DNA from: Pseudomonas linyingensis
GTDB taxonomy: Bacteria > Pseudomonadota > Gammaproteobacteria > Pseudomonadales > Pseudomonadaceae
DNA length: 64,000 bases
Reading direction: 5' to 3'
Assembly: GCF_900109175.1 (NCBI RefSeq)
Contig: NZ_FNZE01000004.1
Location: 62,001 to 126,000 of the forward strand
The translations under genes and the position numbers were made by a program. This document shows, in pieces, positions 10,934 to 23,097 of the stretch. Within the stretch, counting starts at the first letter, position 1; each line of letters opens with the position of its first letter. The notes beneath the pieces were generated by a model that saw only the letters and a program-made list of their open reading frames with translations, searched no databases and was not told the DNA's origin.

Positions 10934-11710
10934 TCACCCCTCCTGCACGCTCTGCCGCCGCCGCGAACGCGCCTCGCGGCGCGCCTCCTGCTGCACCTCG
11001 GACAACACCTCCTGCACGTAGTGGATGTGCCGGTTGGAAATTGCCCGCGCCTCCTCGGCGCGCCCCGCGACGATCGCCTCGAACAGCTCCTGATGCTGGC
11101 GCATCAGCATGTCGCGGGTTTCTGTGCGCTGCGCGTACATGCCGCCGATGTTGGTCACCACGTTGCGTTTGAGCAGGTCGAACAGCCCCTTGATGGTGTG
11201 CAGCAGCACCGCGTTGTGACTGGCCTCGGCAATCGCCAGATGGAAGCGCGCATCGGCCAGCCCCTCCTCGGCGCCACCGCCCGGCACTGACGCCGCATAG
11301 CAGCGCTGCAGCTCCTCGAACGCCTCACGCAGGCGCGTGTGATCCACCGGCGTGGCGCGCTGGGCGGCATAGAACGCGCAGGCGCCCTCCAGGGTGTGGC
11401 GGAACTCGAGCAGGTCGCGCTGCGCCTCGACGCTGTTTTCCAGCAGGTGCAGCAACGGATCGCTGAAGGTCGAGCCCAGCGTCTCGGCGACAAAGGTGCC
11501 GCCCCCCTGGCGGCTGACCAGCAGACCGCGCGCCGCCAGTTTCTGGATCGCCTCGCGCAGCGAGGGGCGCGACACGCCGAACTGCTCGGCCAGCACGCGC
11601 TCGGCCGGCAGGCGCTCGCCGGCCTTGAGCGAACCCTCGAGGATCATCGCCTCGAGGCGCTCGACGATGTCATCCGACAGACGGCGCTGCCGAACCGGAC
11701 CGAATCCCAT
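10934..11710 (-). CDS. lldR: FadR/GntR-family lactate-responsive repressor
   Basis: A 258-residue GntR regulator of the FadR subfamily. The winged helix (about residues 8-75) contains ERLPAERVLAEQFGVSRPSLREAI; the C-terminal FCD helical domain carries the metal/ligand-binding His/Asp set (RFHLAIAEASHN, then HQELFEAI and SNRHIHYV). Its position divergent from lldP-lldD-dld, with a FadR-type palindrome in between, makes it the lactate operon repressor; effector binding is inferred. Confidence 0.9.
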   Translation of the reverse strand: MGFGPVRQRRLSDDIVERLEAMILEGSLKAGERLPAERVLAEQFGVSRPSLREAIQKLAARGLLVSRQGGGTFVAETLGSTFSDPLLHLLENSVEAQRDLLEFRHTLEGACAFYAAQRATPVDHTRLREAFEELQRCYAASVPGGGAEEGLADARFHLAIAEASHNAVLLHTIKGLFDLLKRNVVTNIGGMYAQRTETRDMLMRQHQELFEAIVAGRAEEARAISNRHIHYVQEVLSEVQQEARREARSRRRQSVQEG

Positions 11711-11854
11711 TGTTCATCTCTCCACTGGTTTGACCACTGCAGCCCTTGCCAGGGCGCGCGGCCAGCAAGCCTAACGCCGCGACCGGGAACCTTACAGCGC
11801 AGCACCTCACGACGAAAGTCGTAGGGGGACGGATTGACAGCCCCACGGCCGACT

Positions 11855-11883
11855 TTTACCCTTTCCTGCGCCGACTGTAAATT
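11855..11883 (+). promoter_or_regulatory. Probable promoter of the lldP-lldD-dld operon
   Basis: TTTACC (11855-11860) and TAAATT (11878-11883), each 4 of 6 to consensus, are separated by exactly 17 bases. The -10 overlaps the first bases of the LldR palindrome. Apart from this promoter and operator, I see nothing in the 311-bp lldR-lldP gap. Confidence 0.5.
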
Positions 11884-11896
11884 GGTATTACCAATT
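11880..11896. promoter_or_regulatory. LldR operator (FadR-type palindrome)
   Basis: AATTGGTATTACCAATT is a perfect 8+1+8 palindrome containing the FadR-family core TGGT-N3-ACCA. It covers the -10 of the lldP promoter and lies 170 bp from the lldR start, so it fits repression of the permease operon and perhaps of lldR itself. Confidence 0.8.
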
Positions 11897-12021
11897 GACA
11901 GCAACAAATCCAATAACCGGCCGACGAGGTCTCGCTATGCCCGCTCCGCTCCCCCGTCCCACCCGCCGTAGCCATCCTTCCTGCCCGCGCGTCGCGCGCC
12001 ACTGATCCCGAGGTCATCGTC

Positions 12022-13716
12022 ATGCAACCCGGCATTCTCGCGCTACTCGCGTTTTCCCCGATCCTGCTCGCCGCCATCCTGCTGGTCGGCCTGCGCTGGC
12101 CCGCCAAGCGCGCCATGCCGCTGGTCTACCTGCTCACCGCCGGCATCGGCCTGTACGTGTGGGAGATGAGCCTCAATCGGGTGCTCGCCTCCACCGTGCA
12201 GGGCCTGATCATCACCATCGGCGTGCTGTGGATCATCTTCGGCGCCATCCTGCTGCTCAACACCCTCAAGCACTCCGGCGGCATCACCGCGATCCGCGCC
12301 GGTTTCGCCACCATCAGTCCCGACCGGCGCATCCAGGCGATCATCATCGCCTGGCTGTTCGGCTGCTTCATCGAGGGGGCCTCCGGCTTCGGCACCCCGG
12401 CCGCCATCGCCGCACCGCTGCTGGTGGCCATCGGCTTCCCGGCGCTGGCCGCGGTGATGCTCGGCATGCTGGTGCAGAGCACCCCGGTCTCCTTCGGTGC
12501 GGTCGGCACGCCGATCATCATCGGCGTCAACAGCGGCCTGGACACCGCCACGCTCGGCGCCCGCCTGGTCGAGCAGGGCTCCAGCTGGGACGCATTCCTG
12601 CAGCTGATCACCAGCAACGTGGCGATCATCCACGCCACCGTCGGCACCGTGATGCCGCTGATCATGGTGCTGATGCTGACCCGCTTCTTCGGCAAGGAGA
12701 AGAGCTGGAAGGCCGGCTTCGAAGTGCTGCCGTTCGCCATCTTCGCTGGCCTGGCCTTCACCCTGCCCTACGCCGCCACCGGCGTGTTCCTCGGCCCCGA
12801 GTTCCCCTCGCTGGCCGGCGGACTGATTGGTCTGGCCATTGTCACCACCGCCGCCCATTTCGGCTTCCTGATACCCAAGAGCACCTGGGACTTCGCTGAT
12901 GCCAAGGAGTGGCCGAGCGAGTGGCTGGGCAGTGTGGAAATGAAGCTCGACCAGCTGACCGCCAAACCGATGGGCACCCTGCGCGCCTGGCTGCCCTACG
13001 TGCTGGTCGGCCTGCTGCTGGTGATCAGCCGGGTGTTCCCGGAGGTCGGCGCCGCCCTCAAGTCGGTGGTTCTGGTGTTCCCCGACCTGCTCGGCGAAAC
13101 CGGCATCAAGGCCGACTTCATGCCGCTGTACCTGCCCGGCGGCATCCTGGTCGCCGTGGTCATCGCCACCTTCTTCCTGCATGGCATGAAGCTGCGTGAC
13201 CTGGGCACCGCGGTCGGCGAGTCGAGCAAGGTACTGCTCGGCGCCGGCTTCGTACTGCTGTTCACCGTGCCGATGGTGCGCATCCTGATCAACTCCGGGG
13301 TCAATGCCAGCGCGCTGCCGAGCATGCCGATCGCCATGGCGCAGTGGGTGGCAGACAGCGTCGGCAGCATCTACCCGCTGCTGGCGCCCAGCGTCGGCGC
13401 CCTCGGTGCCTTCATCGCCGGCTCCAACACGGTGAGCAACATGATGCTCAGTCAGTTCCAGTTCGGCGTGGCCGAGAGCCTGGGCATCTCCGGCGCGCTG
13501 ATCGTCGCCGTGCAGGCCATCGGTGCCGCCGCCGGCAACATGGTGGCGATCCACAACGTGGTGGCGGCCTCCGCCACCGTCGGCCTGCTCGGCCGCGAGG
13601 GCACCACCCTGCGCAAGACCGTGTGGCCGACCTTCTACTACATCCTGCTCACTGGCGTGATCGCCATGCTGGCAATCTACGTTTTCGGCGTCAGCGACCC
13701 GCTGGTGGCCGGCTAA
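12022..13716 (+). CDS. lldP: L-lactate permease
   Basis: A 564-residue inner-membrane lactate/proton symporter with about 12-14 hydrophobic segments. Family signatures include [16 protein letters not shown] (about residues 114-129) and the late motif [15 protein letters not shown]. It is first in an operon with the two lactate dehydrogenases and is followed by a 13-bp GC hairpin before lldD. Confidence 0.95.
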   Translation: MQPGILALLAFSPILLAAILLVGLRWPAKRAMPLVYLLTAGIGLYVWEMSLNRVLASTVQGLIITIGVLWIIFGAILLLNTLKHSGGITAIRAGFATISPDRRIQAIIIAWLFGCFIEGASGFGTPAAIAAPLLVAIGFPALAAVMLGMLVQSTPVSFGAVGTPIIIGVNSGLDTATLGARLVEQGSSWDAFLQLITSNVAIIHATVGTVMPLIMVLMLTRFFGKEKSWKAGFEVLPFAIFAGLAFTLPYAATGVFLGPEFPSLAGGLIGLAIVTTAAHFGFLIPKSTWDFADAKEWPSEWLGSVEMKLDQLTAKPMGTLRAWLPYVLVGLLLVISRVFPEVGAALKSVVLVFPDLLGETGIKADFMPLYLPGGILVAVVIATFFLHGMKLRDLGTAVGESSKVLLGAGFVLLFTVPMVRILINSGVNASALPSMPIAMAQWVADSVGSIYPLLAPSVGALGAFIAGSNTVSNMMLSQFQFGVAESLGISGALIVAVQAIGAAAGNMVAIHNVVAASATVGLLGREGTTLRKTVWPTFYYILLTGVIAMLAIYVFGVSDPLVAG

Positions 13717-13726
13717 GCCAAAGCCC

Positions 13727-13757
13727 GACATCGCCCCGGCCCGGCCGGGGCGATGTC
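13727..13757 (+). repeat. Intra-operon hairpin between lldP and lldD
   Basis: GACATCGCCCCGG and CCGGGGCGATGTC form a perfect 13-bp stem around a 5-base loop in the 67-bp gap. No U-run follows, so this is more likely an mRNA stabiliser or processing site than a terminator. Confidence 0.65.
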
Positions 13758-13783
13758 CCTGCGAACCTATTGGGAGCCGTCGC

Positions 13784-14929
13784 ATGATCATCTCCGCCTC
13801 TACCGACTACCGCGCCGCCGCCCAGCGCCGCCTGCCGCCGTTCCTGTTCCACTACATCGACGGCGGCGCCTATGCCGAGCACACCCTCAGACGCAATACC
13901 GAGGATCTGGCCGACATCGCCCTGCGCCAGCGGGTGCTGAGGGACATGTCCGAGCTGAGTCTGGAAACCGAGCTGTTCGGCGAGAAGCTGGCCCTGCCGG
14001 TGGTCCTCGCCCCGGTCGGCCTGACCGGCATGTACGCGCGCCGCGGCGAAGTACAGGCGGCCCGGGCGGCGGCGGCCAAGGGCATCCCCTTCACCCTGTC
14101 CACCGTCTCGGTCTGCCCGATCGAGGAAGTGGCGCCGGCCATCGACCGGCCGATGTGGTTCCAGCTCTACGTGCTCAAGGACCGCGGCTTCATGAAGAAC
14201 GCCCTGGAGCGCGCCAAGGCCGCCGGCGTCACCACCCTGGTGTTCACCGTCGACATGCCGGTGCCCGGCGCCCGCTACCGCGACGCCCATTCCGGCATGA
14301 GCGGCCCCAACGCCGCCATGCGCCGCTACCTGCAGGCGGTCACCCACCCGCACTGGGCGCTGGATGTCGGCCTGCTCGGCAAGCCCCACGACCTGGGCAA
14401 CATCTCCGCCTACCGTGGCAACCCCACCGGCCTTGAGGACTACATCGGCTGGCTGGCCAACAACTTCGACCCGTCGATCTCCTGGAAGGATCTCGAGTGG
14501 ATCCGCGACTTCTGGGACGGCCCGATGGTCATCAAGGGCATCCTCGATCCGGAAGACGCCAAGGATGCTGTGAAGTTCGGCGCCGACGGCATCGTCGTCT
14601 CCAACCACGGCGGCCGCCAGCTCGACGGCGTGCTGTCCAGCGCCCGCGCCCTGCCGGCGATCGCCGACGCGGTGAAGGGTGAGCTGAAGATCCTCGCCGA
14701 CTCGGGCATCCGTACGGGTCTGGACGTGGTGCGCATGCTCGCCCTCGGCGCCGACAGCGTGATGCTCGGTCGCGCCTTCGTCTACGCGCTGGCGGCCGCG
14801 GGCGGCGCCGGAGTACGCAACCTGCTGGAACTGATCGACAAGGAAATGCGCGTGGCCATGACCCTGACCGGTGCCCGCACGATCGGCGAGATCAGCCGCG
14901 ACTCGCTGGTGCGCGAACTGGGCGCCTGA
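13784..14929 (+). CDS. lldD: L-lactate dehydrogenase (quinone, FMN-dependent)
   Basis: A 381-residue membrane-associated FMN alpha-hydroxyacid dehydrogenase that oxidises L-lactate to pyruvate and reduces the quinone pool. The start [20 protein letters not shown] is family-like; the active-site His and Arg are in [10 protein letters not shown] (about residues 274-283), and FMN-binding motifs [11 protein letters not shown] and [13 protein letters not shown] are present. Confidence 0.97.
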   Translation: MIISASTDYRAAAQRRLPPFLFHYIDGGAYAEHTLRRNTEDLADIALRQRVLRDMSELSLETELFGEKLALPVVLAPVGLTGMYARRGEVQAARAAAAKGIPFTLSTVSVCPIEEVAPAIDRPMWFQLYVLKDRGFMKNALERAKAAGVTTLVFTVDMPVPGARYRDAHSGMSGPNAAMRRYLQAVTHPHWALDVGLLGKPHDLGNISAYRGNPTGLEDYIGWLANNFDPSISWKDLEWIRDFWDGPMVIKGILDPEDAKDAVKFGADGIVVSNHGGRQLDGVLSSARALPAIADAVKGELKILADSGIRTGLDVVRMLALGADSVMLGRAFVYALAAAGGAGVRNLLELIDKEMRVAMTLTGARTIGEISRDSLVRELGA

Positions 14930-14944
14930 CGCCACTGCCTCCAC

Positions 14945-14968
14945 TGCAGGAGCCCGTTGGCTCCTGCA
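14945..14968 (+). repeat. Intra-operon hairpin between lldD and dld
   Basis: TGCAGGAGCC-CGTT-GGCTCCTGCA is a perfect 10-bp stem with a 4-base loop in the 64-bp gap. It resembles a REP hairpin and has no U-run. Confidence 0.6.
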
Positions 14969-14993
14969 AGAACCGTGATTGCCGGAGCCTTCC

Positions 14994-17804
<2,811 letters not shown>

Positions 17805-17874
17805 GCACGCTGCGTGCCAGAAACCAGCGAGGCCGCGCCTCGCTGCCCCATCAAGGTCGTGCTACGGCACATTC

Positions 17875-17901
17875 GACCCCGCCTCGGCGGGGTCTTTTTT
17901 T
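17875..17901 (+). terminator. Terminator of the lld operon
   Basis: GACCCCGC / GCGGGGTC stem with loop CTCG followed by seven T. It isolates the lactate operon from nuo. Confidence 0.88.
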
Positions 17902-17994
17902 GCCCAGGGGAAAGCGCAAACCCTCGTCCTCCGGCGGTTGCCCGCCCGCGCGTGATTGTTCCCCCTGATGAAAAAGATAATCCCAATGGACAAA

Positions 17995-18023
17995 TTTACT
18001 TCCGCAGTGCACAAGCATAGAAT
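17995..18023 (+). promoter_or_regulatory. Probable sigma-70 promoter of the nuo operon
   Basis: TTTACT (17995-18000) and TAGAAT (18018-18023) are 17 bases apart (4 of 6 and 5 of 6 matches). The rest of the 325-bp dld-nuoA gap holds the dld terminator upstream and the inverted repeat described next; I see no small gene in it. Confidence 0.5.
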
Positions 18024-18062
18024 TGCGTCACTTTGTTTCAGGCCGCGACAAAGTGACGCAAT
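18022..18062. promoter_or_regulatory. 15-bp perfect inverted repeat at the nuo promoter
   Basis: ATTGCGTCACTTTGT (18022-18036) is exactly mirrored by ACAAAGTGACGCAAT (18048-18062) around an 11-base spacer. The left arm begins inside the predicted -10 and covers the expected start site, a typical repressor position. No U-run follows. As RNA only part of the left arm would be transcribed, so a protein operator is the better guess; the regulator is unknown. Confidence 0.7.
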
Positions 18063-18129
18063 CAACCGGACGTCACCCGCACAACAGCAGCCTGCAGCAC
18101 GCACCTCCCGCTTTTGGAGAGTTTCCGGC

Positions 18130-18543
18130 ATGACCGAATCAAGCGCCCTGCTTGCCCACAACTGGAGTTTCGCCGTCTTCCTGCTCGGCGTCTTCGGTCT
18201 GATCGCCTTCATGCTCGGCGTCTCCAGTCTGCTCGGCAGCCGCGCCTGGGGGCGCAGCAAGAACGAGCCGTTCGAAGCCGGCGTGGTGCCCACCGGCAGC
18301 GCCCGCCTGCGCCTCTCCGCCAAATTCTATCTGGTCGCGATGCTCTTCGTGATCTTCGACGTCGAAGCCCTCTTCCTCTTTGCCTGGGCCGTCTCCATCC
18401 GCGAAAGCGGCTGGGCGGGCCTCATCGAAGCTACCGTATTCATAGCAATTCTGTTGGCGGGTCTTGTCTACCTTTGGCGTATCGGCGCGCTCGACTGGGC
18501 GCCCGAAGCACGCCGCAAGCGGCAGGCGAAGCTGAAACAATGA
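18130..18543 (+). CDS. nuoA: NADH-quinone oxidoreductase subunit A
   Basis: A 137-residue membrane subunit with three transmembrane helices. The family signature [20 protein letters not shown] (loop 1) and [15 protein letters not shown] (helix 2, with the conserved acidic residues) are present. It opens the 13-gene nuo operon; a longer in-frame start through the inverted repeat was rejected because GAG-rich sequence precedes [11 protein letters not shown]. Confidence 0.95.
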   Translation: MTESSALLAHNWSFAVFLLGVFGLIAFMLGVSSLLGSRAWGRSKNEPFEAGVVPTGSARLRLSAKFYLVAMLFVIFDVEALFLFAWAVSIRESGWAGLIEATVFIAILLAGLVYLWRIGALDWAPEARRKRQAKLKQ

Positions 18544-18553
18544 GGCTTTGGCA

Positions 18554-19231
18554 ATGCGATATGAACTTACCCGGATCGATCCGGATGCGGTCAATGACCA
18601 GTATCCGATCGGCCAGCGGGAGACCGTTTCCGATCCCCTGCTAGCGGACGAGATCCACAAGAACATCTTCATGGGCAAGCTGGAAGACGTCCTGCACAAG
18701 GCCGTCAACTGGGGGCGCAAGAACTCTCTGTGGCCGTACAACTTCGGCCTGTCCTGCTGCTACGTGGAGATGACCACCGCGTTCACCGCACCCCATGACA
18801 TCGCCCGCTTCGGCGCCGAGGTGATCCGCGCCTCACCGCGCCAGGCCGACTTCATGGTGGTGGCCGGCACCTGCTTCATCAAGATGGCCCCGGTCATCCA
18901 GCGCCTGTACGAGCAGATGCTGGAGCCCAAGTGGGTGATTTCCATGGGTGCATGCGCCAACTCTGGCGGCATGTACGACATCTACTCGGTCGTCCAGGGG
19001 GTGGACAAGTTCCTTCCCGTCGACGTCTATGTTCCCGGTTGTCCGCCCCGCCCCGAGGCGTTCCTGCAGGCGCTGATGCTCCTCCAGGACTCCATCGGCG
19101 AGGAGCGTCGTCCGCTGTCCTGGGTGGTTGGCGACCAGGGCGTCTACCGTGCCGACATGCCGGCGCAGCGCGACGTACGCCGTGAACAGCGCATCCAGGT
19201 GACCAACCTGCGCAGCCCCGACGAAGTGTGA
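18554..19231 (+). CDS. nuoB: NADH-quinone oxidoreductase subunit B
   Basis: A 225-residue peripheral-arm subunit holding iron-sulfur cluster N2. The tandem cysteines of GLSCCYVEM, plus ACANSGG and VPGCPPRPE, are the cluster ligands. I start at the ATG of [12 protein letters not shown] with GAGG eight bases upstream, rather than at a TTG two codons earlier. It is 10 bp from nuoA. Confidence 0.97.
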   Translation: MRYELTRIDPDAVNDQYPIGQRETVSDPLLADEIHKNIFMGKLEDVLHKAVNWGRKNSLWPYNFGLSCCYVEMTTAFTAPHDIARFGAEVIRASPRQADFMVVAGTCFIKMAPVIQRLYEQMLEPKWVISMGACANSGGMYDIYSVVQGVDKFLPVDVYVPGCPPRPEAFLQALMLLQDSIGEERRPLSWVVGDQGVYRADMPAQRDVRREQRIQVTNLRSPDEV

Positions 19232-19286
19232 GCCCCTGCCCGCCAGACGCGGGCGCGCCCATCCGTTGACCGAGCGATCGAGAATC

Positions 19287-21068
19287 ATGACTGCAGACAC
19301 CGCTCTGGCCATCCCGCCGTACCAGGCCGATGACCAGGATATCGTCGTTGAACTCCAGGCGCGCTTTGGCGCCGACACCTTTACTCTCCAGCCCACCCGC
19401 ACCGGCATGCCCGTGCTGTGGGTGCCGCGCGCGCGCCTGATCGAGGTGCTGAGCTTCCTGCGCCAGGTGAGCAAGCCCTACGTGATGCTCTACGACCTGC
19501 ACGGCGTCGACGAGCGCCTGCGCACCCAGCGCCGCGGCCTGCCCGCCGCCGATTTCAGCGTGTTCTACCACCTGCTGTCGATCGAGCGGAACAGCGACGT
19601 GATGATCAAGGTCGCCCTGCGCGAAGGCGACCTCAATGTGCCGACCGCCACCGGCATCTGGCCCAACGCCAACTGGTACGAGCGCGAGGTCTGGGACCTC
19701 TACGGCATCACCTTCGCCGGCCACCCGCACCTGACTCGCCTGCTGATGCCGCCGACCTGGGAAGGTCATCCGCTGCGCAAGGACTACCCGGCGCGCGCCA
19801 CCGAGTTCGATCCGTTCAGCCTGTCCGCCGCCAAGCAGGACCTCGAGCAGGAAGCCCTGCGCTTCAAGCCGGAGGACTGGGGCATGAAGCGCGGCAGCGA
19901 GCACGAGGACTACATGTTCCTCAACCTCGGCCCCAACCACCCGTCCGCCCACGGCGCCTTCCGCATCATCCTGCAGCTGGACGGCGAGGAGATCGTCGAC
20001 TGCGTGCCGGAGATCGGCTACCACCACCGCGGCGCCGAGAAGATGGCCGAGCGGCAGAGCTGGCACAGTTTCATCCCCTACACCGACCGCATCGACTACC
20101 TCGGCGGGGTGATGAACAACCTGCCCTACGTGCTGGCGGTCGAGAAGCTCGCCGGCATCAAGGTGCCCGACCGGGTCGATTTCATCCGCGTGATGCTCGC
20201 CGAGTTCTTCCGCATCACCAGCCACCTGCTGTTCCTCGGCACCTACATCCAGGACGTCGGTGCCATGACGCCGGTGTTCTTCACCTTCACCGACCGCCAG
20301 CGCGCCTACCAGGTTATCGAGGCGATCACCGGCTTCCGCCTGCACCCGGCCTGGTACCGCATCGGCGGCGTCGCCCACGACCTGCCGCGCGGCTGGGACC
20401 GCCTGGTCAAGGAGTTCGTCGACTGGCTGCCCAAGCGCCTCGACGAGTACGAGAAGGCCGCGCTGAAGAACAGCATCCTGATCGGCCGCACCAAGGGCGT
20501 GGCCCAATACAACACCAAGGAAGCGCTGGAGTGGGGCGTCACCGGCGCCGGCCTGCGCGCCACCGGTCTCGACTTCGACCTGCGCAAGGCGCGGCCGTAC
20601 TCCGGCTACGAGAACTTCGAGTTCGAGGTGCCGCTGGCCCACAGCGGCGACGCCTACGACCGCTGCCTGGTGCGCGTGGAGGAGATGCGTCAGAGCATCC
20701 GCATCATCGACCAGTGCCTGCGCAACATGCCGGAAGGCCCGTACAAGGCCGACCACCCGCTGACCACGCCGCCGCCGAAGGAACGCACGCTGCAGCACAT
20801 CGAGACCCTGATCACCCACTTCCTGCAGGTGTCCTGGGGCCCGGTGATGCCGGCCAACGAGAGCTTCCAGATGATCGAGGCGACCAAGGGCATCAACAGC
20901 TACTACCTGACCAGCGACGGCAGCACCATGAGCTACCGCACGCGGATCCGCACCCCCAGCTTCGCCCACCTGCAGCAGATCCCCGCGGTGATCCGCGGCA
21001 GCATGGTGCCGGACCTGATTGCCTATCTGGGCAGTATCGACTTCGTGATGGCTGACGTGGACCGCTGA
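19287..21068 (+). CDS. nuoC: NADH-quinone oxidoreductase fused subunit C/D
   Basis: A 593-residue fusion of the 30-kDa (C, about residues 1-180) and 49-kDa (D, about 205-593) subunits, as in other gammaproteobacteria. The C part contains [19 protein letters not shown]; the D part begins [15 protein letters not shown] and lines the quinone pocket. Often written nuoCD. It is separated from nuoB by 55 bp and from nuoE by 1 bp. Confidence 0.97.
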   Translation: MTADTALAIPPYQADDQDIVVELQARFGADTFTLQPTRTGMPVLWVPRARLIEVLSFLRQVSKPYVMLYDLHGVDERLRTQRRGLPAADFSVFYHLLSIERNSDVMIKVALREGDLNVPTATGIWPNANWYEREVWDLYGITFAGHPHLTRLLMPPTWEGHPLRKDYPARATEFDPFSLSAAKQDLEQEALRFKPEDWGMKRGSEHEDYMFLNLGPNHPSAHGAFRIILQLDGEEIVDCVPEIGYHHRGAEKMAERQSWHSFIPYTDRIDYLGGVMNNLPYVLAVEKLAGIKVPDRVDFIRVMLAEFFRITSHLLFLGTYIQDVGAMTPVFFTFTDRQRAYQVIEAITGFRLHPAWYRIGGVAHDLPRGWDRLVKEFVDWLPKRLDEYEKAALKNSILIGRTKGVAQYNTKEALEWGVTGAGLRATGLDFDLRKARPYSGYENFEFEVPLAHSGDAYDRCLVRVEEMRQSIRIIDQCLRNMPEGPYKADHPLTTPPPKERTLQHIETLITHFLQVSWGPVMPANESFQMIEATKGINSYYLTSDGSTMSYRTRIRTPSFAHLQQIPAVIRGSMVPDLIAYLGSIDFVMADVDR

Positions 21069-21069
21069 T

Positions 21070-21585
21070 ATGAGCCAGACCCCTGTTTCTTCGCAGAACC
21101 TGATCCAGACCGACCGTTTCGCCCTCAGCGAGACCGAGCGCTCGGCCATCGAGCACGAGATGCACCACTACGAGGACCCGCGCGCCGCAAGTATCGAAGC
21201 GCTGAAGATCGTCCAGAAGCAGCGCGGCTGGGTGCCGGACGGCGCCATCCACGCCATCGCCGCGGTGCTCGGCATCCCGGCCAGCGACGTCGAGGGCGTG
21301 GCCACCTTCTATAGCCAGATCTTCCGCCAGCCGGTCGGTCGCCACATCATCCGCGTCTGCGACAGCATGACCTGCTTCATCGGCGGCCACGAGTCGGTGC
21401 TCGGCGCCATCCAGCAGCAGCTCAGTATCGCTCCCGGCCAGACCAGCAGCGATGGCCGCTTCACCCTGCTGCCGGTGTGCTGTCTGGGCAACTGCGACAA
21501 GGCCCCGGCGCTGATGATCGACGACGACACCTTCGGCAACGTCAGCGCCGCTGCCGTCGGCCAACTGCTGGAGGCGTACCCATGA
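21070..21585 (+). CDS. nuoE: NADH-quinone oxidoreductase subunit E
   Basis: A 171-residue thioredoxin-fold subunit with a [2Fe-2S] cluster (N1a). The four ligands are in CDSMTC and CCLGNC. Its stop overlaps the nuoF ATG (ATGA), so the two are translationally coupled; with NuoF and NuoG it forms the NADH-input module. Confidence 0.97.
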   Translation: MSQTPVSSQNLIQTDRFALSETERSAIEHEMHHYEDPRAASIEALKIVQKQRGWVPDGAIHAIAAVLGIPASDVEGVATFYSQIFRQPVGRHIIRVCDSMTCFIGGHESVLGAIQQQLSIAPGQTSSDGRFTLLPVCCLGNCDKAPALMIDDDTFGNVSAAAVGQLLEAYP

Positions 21586-22940
21586 CCGCCAAGACCCTCA
21601 CCTCCGTCGGCCCGGCCAACCGCATCGCCCGCACGCCGGAAAGCCACCCGCTGACCTGGCGCCTGCGCGACGACGCCCAGCCGGTGTGGCTCGACGAGTA
21701 CCAGCGCAAGGACGGCTACAGCGCCGCGCGCAAGGCGCTCAGGGACATGGCCGAGGCCGAGATCGTCCACGAGGTCAAGGAATCCGGGCTCAAGGGCCGC
21801 GGCGGCGCCGGCTTCCCCACCGGGGTGAAGTGGAGCCTGATGCCGGCCGACGAGTCGATCAAGACCCGCTACCTGCTGTGCAACGCGGACGAGATGGAGC
21901 CCAACACCTGGAAGGACCGCATGCTGATGGAGCAGCAGCCGCACCTGCTGATCGAGGGCATGCTGATCAGCGCGCGGGCGCTCAAGGCCTACCGCGGCTA
22001 CATCTTCCTGCGCGGCGAGTACGTCGACGCCGCCGCCAACCTCAACCGCGCCATCGAGGAAGCCAAGGCCGCCGGCCTGCTCGGCAAGAACATCCTCGGC
22101 TCGGGCTTCGACTTCGAGCTGTTCGTGCATACCGGCGCCGGGCGCTACATCTGCGGCGAGGAAACCGCGCTGATCAACTCGCTGGAAGGTCGCCGCGCCA
22201 ACCCGCGGGCCAAGCCGCCGTTCCCCGCCGCGGTCGGCGTGTGGGGCAAGCCGACCTGCGTCAACAACGTCGAGTCGCTGTGCAACGTGCCGGCGATCAT
22301 CAACAACGGCGTCAAGTGGTACCACTCGCTGGCCCGCGCCGGCAGCACCGACCACGGCACCAAGCTGATGGGCTTCTCCGGCAAGGTGAAGAATCCCGGC
22401 CTGTGGGAGCTGCCGTTCGGCATCAGCGCCGCCGAGCTGTTCGAGGACTATGCCGGCGGCATGCAGGACGGCTACCAACTCAAGTGCTGGCAGCCCGGCG
22501 GGGCCGGCACCGGCTTCCTGCTCCCCGAGCACCTGTCGGCGCAGATGCACAGCGCCGGCATCGCACACGTCGGCACCCGCATGGGCACCGGCCTGGCCCT
22601 GGCCATCGACCACACCGTCAACATGGTGTCGCTGCTGCGCAACATGGAGGAGTTCTTCGCCCGCGAGTCGTGCGGCTGGTGCACCCCGTGCCGCGACGGC
22701 CTGCCGTGGAGCGTGAAGACCCTGCGTGCGCTGGAGCGCGGCCAGGGCAGCGCAGAGGACATCGAGATCCTCCTCGGCCTGGTCGACTTCCTCGGCCCGG
22801 GCAAGACCTTCTGCGCCCACGCACCGGGTGCGGTGGAGCCGCTGGGCAGTGCGATCAAGTACTTTCGCGCCGAGTTCGAGGCCGGCGTGGCGCCGGGCAG
22901 TGCGCCGCGCAGCGACGCGGTACAGATGGCCGGCGCCTGA
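21582..22940 (+). CDS. nuoF: NADH-quinone oxidoreductase subunit F
   Basis: A 452-residue subunit that binds NADH and FMN. The glycine-rich loop [16 protein letters not shown] lies at about residues 66-81; the [4Fe-4S] N3 ligands are in [12 protein letters not shown], with a fourth Cys further on in [10 protein letters not shown]. It begins on the ATGA overlap with nuoE. Confidence 0.97.
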   Translation: MTAKTLTSVGPANRIARTPESHPLTWRLRDDAQPVWLDEYQRKDGYSAARKALRDMAEAEIVHEVKESGLKGRGGAGFPTGVKWSLMPADESIKTRYLLCNADEMEPNTWKDRMLMEQQPHLLIEGMLISARALKAYRGYIFLRGEYVDAAANLNRAIEEAKAAGLLGKNILGSGFDFELFVHTGAGRYICGEETALINSLEGRRANPRAKPPFPAAVGVWGKPTCVNNVESLCNVPAIINNGVKWYHSLARAGSTDHGTKLMGFSGKVKNPGLWELPFGISAAELFEDYAGGMQDGYQLKCWQPGGAGTGFLLPEHLSAQMHSAGIAHVGTRMGTGLALAIDHTVNMVSLLRNMEEFFARESCGWCTPCRDGLPWSVKTLRALERGQGSAEDIEILLGLVDFLGPGKTFCAHAPGAVEPLGSAIKYFRAEFEAGVAPGSAPRSDAVQMAGA

Positions 22941-22943
22941 GGC

Positions 22944-23040
22944 GCCGGCAAAGAATGCAAGCCGGCAGGCGGGACGTTGCGACGCGCAATGTGCGCCAGC
23001 GCATTTCCCCGCCCCGGCATCGCGCGCCAGAAGGCGCGCG
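22944..23040 (+). other. nuoF-nuoG spacer with two hairpins
   Basis: This is the only long gap (157 bp) inside the nuo operon. It holds GCCGGC repeated as an inverted pair starting at 22944, and the strong stem CGCGCGCC-AGAA-GGCGCGCG at 23021-23040. There is no U-run and no coding frame. An RNA-stability or expression-balance role is possible. Confidence 0.5.
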
Positions 23041-23097
23041 GCACCACGGAATTCCATTAGCCAGTCCGCGCGAGCGGGCAAAGAAGAAACCTGAACC

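Noticed and set aside
13727-14968. Hairpins in the lld operon as terminators
   Set aside because: No U-run follows either stem, and the genes form one pathway.
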